DNA of 64,000 nt, taken from assembly GCF_000149955.1 (NCBI RefSeq), contig NC_030998.1:1344020-1408019 (forward strand). Reading direction: 5' to 3'. A program made the position numbers and the translations under genes. The notes beneath the pieces were generated by a model. That model worked only from the letters and a program-made list of their open reading frames with translations, did no database searches and was not told the DNA's origin. Below are positions 57,313 to 64,000 of this stretch, piece after piece; position 1 is the first letter of the stretch, and each line of letters starts with the position of its first letter. This DNA is from Fusarium oxysporum f. sp. lycopersici 4287. Lineage: Eukaryota > Ascomycota > Sordariomycetes > Hypocreales > Nectriaceae.

Positions 57313-57412
57313 TGATGAGACTGGGACTCGAACCCAGGAGGATTGCTCCACCAGGAAATTGGTGTTAAGGTTAACCTTAACCTGGCGCCATAACCAACTC
57401 GGCCATCTCACC
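57313..57412 (-). tRNA. tRNA-Leu (AAG) with 18-base intron
   Basis: Minus-strand class II tRNA: acceptor GGTGAGA/TCTCATC plus A, D arm TGGCCGAGTTGGTTATGGC, anticodon stem CCAGG/CCTGG, anticodon AAG (first base inosine after modification), long variable arm (TGGAGCAATCCTC region), and T arm CTGGGTTCGAGTCCCAG. The 18-base intron follows the G after the anticodon. Together they form a perfect palindrome over 57364-57381, so intron and anticodon can pair. Length 100 equals 82 plus 18. Confidence 0.95.
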
Positions 57413-57771
57413 CAAGCTAGTGCTGATGCTGAAATTTGCTCGTAGCACAAACCAGATGCCTGATTGACAAAGGCTCCATTGAACAGGATGCACCATTCAA
57501 TGTGACCAATTTTTTCTGCTGCTTTGATGAAGGAAACGGTGTCGTTTGGGTCTTGTTCTCTCAAACTTATGCTTAAGTTTATGTTTTTCGGGACGAGTTG
57601 GGCTTTCAGCCACCAAGCTGAACCATGAACCTTGAAAATGTACTGTTCGAGAGACAAAGCCGGCCACATCAGAGAACAACCAAAGGTTGTCGCTTTATTC
57701 AACGACATGCAAGCAATTCGAATAGGAATTCATTGTTCCAATCCCTTGGGGATTCCACTGCGCGGATGAAG
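57413..57771. other. Intergenic, no gene seen
   Basis: Spacer upstream of tRNA-Leu and of the hypothetical gene at 57901. No supported coding sequence; frames here run through the tRNA. Confidence 0.4.
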
Positions 57772-57779
57772 TATATAAA
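57772..57779 (+). promoter_or_regulatory. TATA box of the hypothetical gene at 57901
   Basis: TATATAAA about 125 bases upstream of the start codon, followed by a C/A-rich leader (about 57800-57900) with the CAA-type sequences usual in fungal transcripts. Confidence 0.5.
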
Positions 57780-57900
57780 CCTGGCATAAGTTGCATATCC
57801 CCTCATCAATCCACAACTTGCTCCAACATATCCCGAGCTTCATCAACAGCCATTTCTCTCAAACATTCTGCAACTGTACAGCAAAAACAAAATAATCACC

Positions 57901-58452
57901 ATGTCCGTCATGTCCCAAGACGTTGTCGAACACTACTACAAAGGTCACAGGCTTGCAGACAGCATTGAAGATTGGGCTGAAGAGGTCAGCAGCGCAACGG
58001 AAGAGATGGAGTTTGTTGAGCCCACCAAGCCTCAAGCTAAGATGCCTCGCATCGGAGATCCGTCTAAAGAGATCCAAATTGCTATTCTGTTGGAGCGACA
58101 CAACGAAGCTCGGGAGATCATGAAACTAATTGAGGAACAGCTCCTTAAGCTTGGCTGTGAGATTCCACAGGGAGCAATCTCAAAGTCCTCTTCTTCTAAG
58201 CATGGTGGCTTGAGCCATCAAGGGGGTTCACACCGTGAGTACTTCACTGAAGACTCTGAGGCCCAAGGTCTCCTATCGCAGGATACCTGGGCGTATATTC
58301 CGTTGGATAGTGCTTCTGAGGGCTCAAGGGGAAAGAAGAAGAAGAGAAGCAAGAGACCTAAGACCGAGGAGGAGAAGAACCGGCATATCAACAAGGTCTT
58401 CATGCGGGAGAACAGAATCCTTCCATTATTGGATCCTAGCTCTCAGCTTTGA
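57901..58452 (+). CDS. Hypothetical charged protein with basic nuclear-localisation-like stretch
   Basis: Single exon, 183 residues, no named family recognised. Residues 15-45 are acidic (DSIEDWAEEVSSATEEMEF). Residues 58-90 are likely helical and leucine/isoleucine spaced (EIQIAILLERHNEAREIMKL). A Ser/Gly-rich linker follows, then GKKKKRSKRPKTEEEKNRH at about 145-165, a strong nuclear-localisation-type cluster. The C-terminus is LLDPSSQL. No signal peptide or membrane span. The good TATA box and CA-rich leader upstream support expression. Probably nuclear, function unknown. Confidence 0.65.
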   Translation: MSVMSQDVVEHYYKGHRLADSIEDWAEEVSSATEEMEFVEPTKPQAKMPRIGDPSKEIQIAILLERHNEAREIMKLIEEQLLKLGCEIPQGAISKSSSSKHGGLSHQGGSHREYFTEDSEAQGLLSQDTWAYIPLDSASEGSRGKKKKRSKRPKTEEEKNRHINKVFMRENRILPLLDPSSQL

Positions 58453-59333
58453 GGCTGGATTGGAGTCTTGTTCTTGATGTATGTATTCAGGCCAAGTTGG
58501 TATTGCAGCTGTCAGACAGCGAAAAGGTAAGTCTTAGAAATAGAATTTCGGTAAGTTTTGAATCGAATTTATTGATATAGCCATGGAATTCCACAATTTC
58601 CCATAAAATGCGATATGTTATAAAACTCAATATGATCAGTTGATCGTACTGTGTCCAATCGGGGAAGCCAGGAAGCGGCTTGTGGAGTGACCTGAACTGA
58701 CCTGAAGTGGCTACTTTCTCGGTTCGGTTAGTATTCGTGTCCCGCCTCCGATCTGATGCGATCTCAGCTCGACAACAACACCTTCGACCAAGATCTGTGG
58801 TGATGGTGGAAAATTATGAGTTTTGAACAAAGGCCAGAGTGACGTCAGATTGATATCAATGACTGGCGAAAGCAGGGATATACTAATAGCTAGGAAAAAT
58901 GACCAATCCAGACTTATGCACCAACAGCCTATCGTATGACTATAGCCCAAACGGACTCGAATCCACCAATCAAATGGTCCCGGAGCAAATGCGAGGCGGG
59001 GGTCCACCCTGGCCTGGTCTGGTCTTTGAACACGGAATGCAGACAGTCACGACAATCTCTTCTCAGCGACACAACAGCCCAGCCCAGAAAGGAGCCGACA
59101 TGCGGCACACATACACTGCCTCTACCACGTTTCAACTGCTGAATAGCCTACTTGAACCAACACAATCATCTTTTACGGTACCTCACTCACTATAGCGTAG
59201 TGCTTATCATTCCTCCTTTGGGACTGGCAGGTGACCCCAGCAAAATCTCATTCCTCTTTTGCCCCTCGGAGGCAAATTCTCAAGAACAACTAAACCCTTC
59301 GAATCTGCACTCGTTTTTGACAGCGAAATTCTC
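58453..59333. other. Intergenic, no gene seen
   Basis: Promoter region of the Zn2Cys6 gene. It contains one TGACGTCA octamer at 58840-58847 and a TGACCTGAA tandem near 58688-58706. No supported coding sequence. Confidence 0.4.
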
Positions 59334-61735
59334 ATGAGCAGCTCAAATAAACCCACACGAGCACAAGAACACCAAAAGTCTAATCGACAGTTGCTCCCCA
59401 GAAAGTCTCAAAACACAGATCATGAGCCACAATACACGCCCCTCGATGTCTCCGACATACCCAGGGCAGCCTTGACATCAGTCGCGTGCAACAACTGCCG
59501 CGTCCGGAAATCAAAGGTTTGTCCTGCCGTGTCATATCGTATTGGTGTCATGTATGAGTAACAGACTTTATTATGTCTAGTGTGATGGTCGTAAACCAAC
59601 ATGTTCAGCCTGTGCGAGCCGAAGACAGCAATGTATATATCGTGCCGAGGTCTCTCATGAGAAGATGGTAGAGCTGAGAAAGGGCTCTAAAGATCTCTTT
59701 CAGGCCCTGGAGCTCTTGAGGACTGCCCCGGATGAACAAGTTTTATCTGTGCTGGAGAGATTGCGCAGCAGCGGCTCTGTATCGGAGTTCTTGCAGGTTC
59801 TCGACTCGGGCGTCATGAAACCACCTTCACCAATCAACCCCTTAGACACCAGTCTCGTGGGAACTTCGGCTAGCTCTACAATAGAGCTGGATCTCAACAT
59901 GCGTTATTCTAGCGTCTTTCCGACTCTAGAAACTCTTGATATCAAGGATGTAGATCTTGGTCTACTGGCAGTTAACAAACGAGCCCTGGCATCTTCAAAT
60001 CAACAAGCGGCAGCACCTTTGACACCATTCACACCAATAGAATTCGGCCAGAGTTCAGAAACACCGACGACTTCTGAATCGTTTTCGACGCCAAGCGATA
60101 CCACTGGAGATACTGGCGTTGACCCTCGGCTAGAGTCTCTTCAAATATGGCAGTGGACTTCCGTACCTGTACCCGAAAACCTCGCCGCGCAAGCCATATC
60201 TTTCTATCTAGTCAACGAACACCCTCTACTAGCATTATTCGACGCCGATCTATTTATTCGCGACTTTGTGGCAGGCGGAGGCCGCTTCTGCTCACAACTC
60301 CTCGTCAGCTCACTTCTTGCCTGGGCTTGTGTAAGTTTCTTCCACTTGTCATTCTCAGAATGCTTGCTGACATGGCCAGGCTTCATACTCTCAGTTTGAC
60401 CCACGAGCTCAAACGCTCTCTCTTGCGTTTCTAAGAGAGGCCAAGAGGCGATGGAAGGATTTAACAGACCATACTGCCATCACCACGTTATCTTCAGCAA
60501 TGCTTCTTGTCATTACTTGCAACCAGCATGGGCAGGACAAAGTTGGTCTTTTCTATCTCGACGCCAGTGTACAAATAGGTCGTCGACTTGGTCTGTTCGG
60601 CGATGAGGAAACATCGGTGCCCAACTTCAACGATGACGACGAATTACGGACAGCAGCATCATTTGCTGCTTGGGGAACCTTTGGCTGGCACAGGTTGGTA
60701 TTGCCATGACTGTCAAGATACTCATACTGATTTGATGTAGTCTACATTGTATCAATTTTCGAGCGAAGCACCGAATAAGACATCCGCCATCTTTACCTAT
60801 ACCAGGGGATGTGTCTGGGCCGCCTCTAAATGAGTATATGGGCAGCACGTTTACGTGGATATCCAAGTTCTGGGTCATCATACACCAGATATTTCGAGAA
60901 GGTTATAACTACTTCAGCCGTCTGCCTATGTCATATGCACACCAGATGTATCAGCTGCTGCTTGACTGGGCTAGTAACCTTCCAGAGGGCGTACAGAGGA
61001 GTGAAAACTGCCCCCATCATGTTCTAGTACTACAGTGAGTGGCATAAATCAAGTAGGAGACTTTCAACTGATCCTCGCAGCATTTGGTACCAGACAGCAA
61101 TAATAGACATATGGCGCCCATTTCTCCGACGTCGAAGCCATGAAGAAGCTGGGGAAAGCGAGCTTGCCACTGCGACGCACGAAGCATCCGTCCATCAACT
61201 CAAACGACTTGTATATCTATACCGGAAACGATTTGAGTCAACCAATCTCACCATGTTCATCACTCCCGGATTTCTCACCCTAATCAACGAAGTATTTCGA
61301 AACCCCAGTACATCCGACGCTCAGTTTTACTTCATCTTGGCGGCGCGTGGATGCCTATCGATAGCATCTTGGTGCAAGGGGCTCCGAGGTATTACAGAAG
61401 GCTTGATGACGATAGGTTGGCAAAACGGAACCTTCAAACGTGAAGGATGGACAAACAACAGCATGATTGAGGACATCAGAGCTACAACACGGGAGCTCAA
61501 CCAAGAGGGCACATATAGCAGTCTTTACCCAATCAACCTCGATTCAACGAGCGAGAGCATGGACGACATCGGCATGGAAGCCTTGGCGGGCGAATTTCAG
61601 AGACTAAGTTCACAAAATGAGCCTACGCGTGGGAAAGAAGTCGAGATGACGAGTGAGCCAAACGTCTGGAAGGGAGATCAACGAGATCTTGATTTGACGT
61701 TGACTGAGGCGACGGAAGAAGAGAAATACACTTAG
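59334..61735 (+). CDS. Zn2Cys6 transcription factor with fungal-specific TF domain
   Basis: Five exons, 59334-59516, 59581-60330, 60380-60693, 60741-61034 and 61081-61735, give 731 residues. The zinc cluster is split by the first intron (64 bases, GTTTGT donor) and reads CNNCRVRKSKC, DGRKPTC, SAC, ASRRQQC, canonical spacing. A coiled region follows (MVELRKGSKDLFQALELL). The fungal-specific TF (PF04082) part spans about 240-500: YLVNEHPLLALFDADLF, then GLFYLDASVQIGRRLGLFGDE, then AAWGTFGWHSLHCINFRAK rebuilt across intron 3. The C-terminus is acidic. The overall layout resembles NirA-like regulators of nitrogen or carbon use; targets are unknown. Its neighbours, an ABM protein and small proteins, give no clear pathway. 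Confidence 0.93.
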
Positions 61736-62182
61736 TAACGCCATTGTATGATTTTTGATTGAGCATATGAACTAATGAAGGAGCGTTGACGAGCTGGATA
61801 ATGGCCACTGCTTATGGCGAACATAGACTGGCTCGTCTGTATAATCTTGTATGTAGATTAGAAGATACCTGATATTAGTCAAGGAAGAGCGATATTGTAT
61901 ATTTATGCTATTTGGCTTGTCTTCTGTCTGGATCCACTCGAGATGCACATCCGGGAGCCAAGTCGTACGAGTGAGAGTTTGGTGAACGCGGTAGTCTTAC
62001 CGGCCAAACAAAGAGCGGTGGAACTCCCGTCAGCGATAGCTGACGAGTACTTCTCACCTGCCTCCACGGATTTCGGACCCTGGTAGTGCTTACACCCCCA
62101 TTTATTGTTATCCGCGACTCGAGGCATTTCTGAGATTGAAAAACAAGACTCCCACAACATATTTTCATCAATTCGACTCAAT
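61736..62182. other. Intergenic, no gene seen
   Basis: Spacer between the regulator and the ABM-domain gene. No supported coding sequence. Confidence 0.4.
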
Positions 62183-62624
62183 ATGACTTCTGAGGAATCT
62201 GGAGAGTACTTTTCTGTTTCCACCATCGCGGTAAATCCCGACAGAATTGGCGAGGTATGACCCGCATCACAGTGTTATGCCCAGTCTGTTTTCTCACATA
62301 ATCAGGCCCATGCCTGTCTGACCGAAGTTGCCGAAGCCACTTTGAAGGAACCAGGTGCCAAGATCTATAGGTTCTACAAGACCGAGGGCAAGGACGAATT
62401 CGTCTGTATGGAGAAGTAAGCCCTTTACATTTGAGAGACATAACTGTAACTGACCCGGATGCTCAAGGTTTACTGATCGAGACGCGTATGCGGCGCATGT
62501 TGGTTCAGAGCATGTGAGGGAATGGGCAAAGAAGTACTTGGATTCAGGCATCTTTGTTGGGTCTTTTGAGTTTCATCCTCTTGCAAAGGGAGGTCCTGGA
62601 GCTGGTGGTTTTGACCGGCCTTAG
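62183..62624 (+). CDS. ABM-domain (antibiotic biosynthesis monooxygenase-like) small protein
   Basis: Three short exons, 62183-62254, 62306-62415 and 62468-62624, encode 112 residues; introns are 51 and 52 bases. The protein has the dimeric alpha+beta-barrel pattern of ABM proteins (PF03992): strand FSVSTIAVNPDRIGE, helix AHACLTEVAEATLKEPGAKIYRFYK, strand EFVCMEKFTDRDAYAAH, helix SEHVREWAKKYL, strand FVGSFEFHPL. Bacterial homologues oxidise quinoid substrates without cofactor; many fungal members have unknown roles, including quinone handling. The tail is Gly-rich (KGGPGAGGFDRP). No signal peptide, probably cytosolic. Confidence 0.88.
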
Positions 62625-63110
62625 TCATTGCACAGCAGACTTTGGTGGTAGCAATTTGCAATGAAAACTGTCGGTCGTCTAGCAAGATGACTAGCATTAC
62701 TTGGAGTACAGATATCTGACTTGCGCGAGTTGGGGACAGGGGTACCGTGCAGCAGACCCAGATCTCGATGGGACGCTTCCTCAGCCTTCTGTTCCTAGCC
62801 GTTCTACGATGCAACTGCGTCTTCCATAGAAATCTAGCAACAGTTTTGTCACCAATCGTTGGACAGAGCGATACTCATCGACATCATGGTCACGTGCTGA
62901 TGAAACCAGTCCTTGCTTGCAGAGGGGGCATTGACATCATAGTGCCACTTTTCCCATCGCCACCCGGATAGCATATCAACTATTCAAGACAGAGCAGAGC
63001 AATTCCTAATTCTTGCTAACTTGAATAGTTTGGATATCAAATAAACTTGCCAAATTACAACTAAAGTACCGCCTGAAATCTCAACAAATTTTCTTTTCAA
63101 GATATCCACA
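62625..63110. other. Intergenic, no gene seen
   Basis: Spacer containing the promoter and AT-rich leader of the small hydrophilic protein. No supported coding sequence. Confidence 0.4.
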
Positions 63111-63466
63111 ATGGCAACAGAAGAGACAATCCAAAACGGCCGATCAAATGTCGGCGATCAGAGCGACAATTCCGAAAACAATACACATCAAATGACCCAA
63201 GGTTCACAGAATAACCAGGTTGATCGATCCAACACTGGGTCTCAAGAAGCCCTCAATCAGCCTCAAAACGAACAGCCTATTCAACCAGCGAGCCAAGAGA
63301 CGGAAAAGAAAAGCAGCGCACCTCGCGTGAGATTGGATATGGATCTCGATGTTGAGTTACAACTGAAAGCGAAGATCCAAGGTGATCTTGAATTGGCCAT
63401 ACTGTAAGTCTTGCTGACCTTGAAACTCACCTCGATGAATCTAACATTTGATGTAGGGAGAAGTGA
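63111..63466 (+). CDS. Small hydrophilic hypothetical with conserved amphipathic C-terminus
   Basis: Two exons, 63111-63403 and 63457-63466, encode 100 residues; the last exon contributes only ten bases (Leu completion, Glu, Lys, stop). The first 75 residues are Gln/Asn/Ser rich and disordered. The end, VRLDMDLDVELQLKAKIQGD, alternates acidic and hydrophobic residues like an amphipathic strand, a pattern I associate with a widespread small fungal protein family of unknown function. No signal peptide. The frame closes cleanly across the 53-base intron, which supports the model. Confidence 0.7.
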
Positions 63467-63781
63467 GATCATCATTCGGGTTTAATTGTGGGAGCTTCTC
63501 AAAATGGAGTTAATGTCTTTATCATGAAAGCGAATAAACAATAATATCATAATCCATCTTCTATTATACGCTCCTGTACTTGTCTTCGCGTTTATTTATT
63601 TGCTCATGGTGAGAGCCTCAGGGTAGCTGGTAGATGCCAGCATCACGTGCAGTCTATGCCACTAACCACATTTGTCAATTCTCCTCCGCGGACCCGCGGC
63701 TTCGACCTAACATCTCCGCGTCATCAGTCTGACCGTGTCAATTGATCGATATCTGATGCCGATGCGCGCATATTTCGCACA
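63467..63781. other. Intergenic, no gene seen
   Basis: Promoter region of the last regulator gene. No supported coding sequence. Confidence 0.4.
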
Positions 63782-64000
63782 ATGAAGCGCAATTATTCCG
63801 GGGCGCCTATTATGTCGACTTACCGGGCATCTCGGCTGCCAGTTTCGTGCCGCCCTTGCCGCGAGAAGAAGCGGCGCTGTGATCGCAATCAACCTTGTTC
63901 GAATTGTACCCAGCGGCGCCTCACATGCGTTTACGAGAATGGCAGTCGAGCAACTAACCCTTTGGAGACTGATACATTACCGGAGCGGAACCCCGGTGAG
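63782..64000 (+). CDS. Zn2Cys6 transcription factor, N-terminal part (runs off window)
   Basis: 73 codons are visible before the window ends, still open. The zinc cluster at residues 24-50 reads CRPCREKKRRC, DRNQPC, SNC, TQRRLTC, giving C-x2-C-x6-C-x5-C-x2-C-x6-C, canonical for fungal binuclear cluster DNA-binding domains. Start chosen at the first Met upstream; a second Met at codon 11 is possible. Targets unknown. Confidence 0.88.
   Translation, partial: MKRNYSGAPIMSTYRASRLPVSCRPCREKKRRCDRNQPCSNCTQRRLTCVYENGSRATNPLETDTLPERNPGE

Noticed and set aside
1..64000. CRISPR arrays, bacterial operons, rRNA genes
   Set aside because: None seen; the window is eukaryotic nuclear DNA with spliced genes.

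Overview
The window is nuclear DNA of a filamentous ascomycete and looks most like Fusarium or a close hypocrealean relative. The reasons are: many protein genes split by short introns of 45-60 bases with GTRAGT-type donors and CTAAC/CTGAC branch sites; three tRNA genes that each carry an intron after the anticodon; several Zn2Cys6 transcription factors; and families typical of these fungi (POT and MFS permeases, six-hairpin glycosidase, RTA1, polyamine oxidase, GPI-type Thr/Ser-rich proteins). It is draft sequence, with N gaps at 33181-34180, 37485-37643 and 40559-40874. All gene models were read by eye, and exon sums were checked to be multiples of three.

Layout. 1-0.4 kb: fragment of a copia-type gag. 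1.5-8.1 kb: POT peptide transporter, O-methyltransferase, tRNA-Phe, sugar permease. 9-11.6 kb: small basic protein and an FAD monooxygenase. 12.6-19.7 kb: a secreted Cys-module protein, a sulfotransferase-like protein and a GMC oxidoreductase. 20-24.2 kb: gene-poor, with a perfect hairpin, an uncertain gene with a SET C-terminus and a 21-base minisatellite. 24.3-33.1 kb: six-hairpin glycosidase, cytochrome P450, a conserved RGG-headed hypothetical and a histidine acid phosphatase. 34.2-41.8 kb: F-box remnant, two Zn2Cys6 regulators, a DHA2-type drug transporter and an MDR dehydrogenase, broken by gaps. 42.5-47.4 kb: a second secreted Cys-module protein, a hypothetical and a Dal5-type permease. 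48.7-57.4 kb: tRNA-Lys, RTA1 protein, small mitochondrial protein, polyamine oxidase, metallophosphoesterase, tRNA-Leu. 57.9-64 kb: hypothetical, Zn2Cys6 regulator, ABM-domain protein, small acidic protein and the start of a fourth Zn2Cys6 regulator.

How the genes fit together. Much of the content is accessory: transport, oxidation, methylation, sulfation-type chemistry and extracellular hydrolysis. The tailoring enzymes resemble those of secondary-metabolite clusters, but no PKS, NRPS, terpene synthase or DMATS backbone is visible and the genes are interspersed with housekeeping-type genes. I therefore read this as a dispersed accessory region, not one defined cluster.

The most interesting signals are two unlinked secreted proteins that share an exact C-x6-C-x10-C-x6-C module, each internally duplicated, and two genes (29.6 and 52.5 kb) whose reading frames are disturbed by tight clusters of single-base homopolymer expansions that look like sequence error and not gene death.
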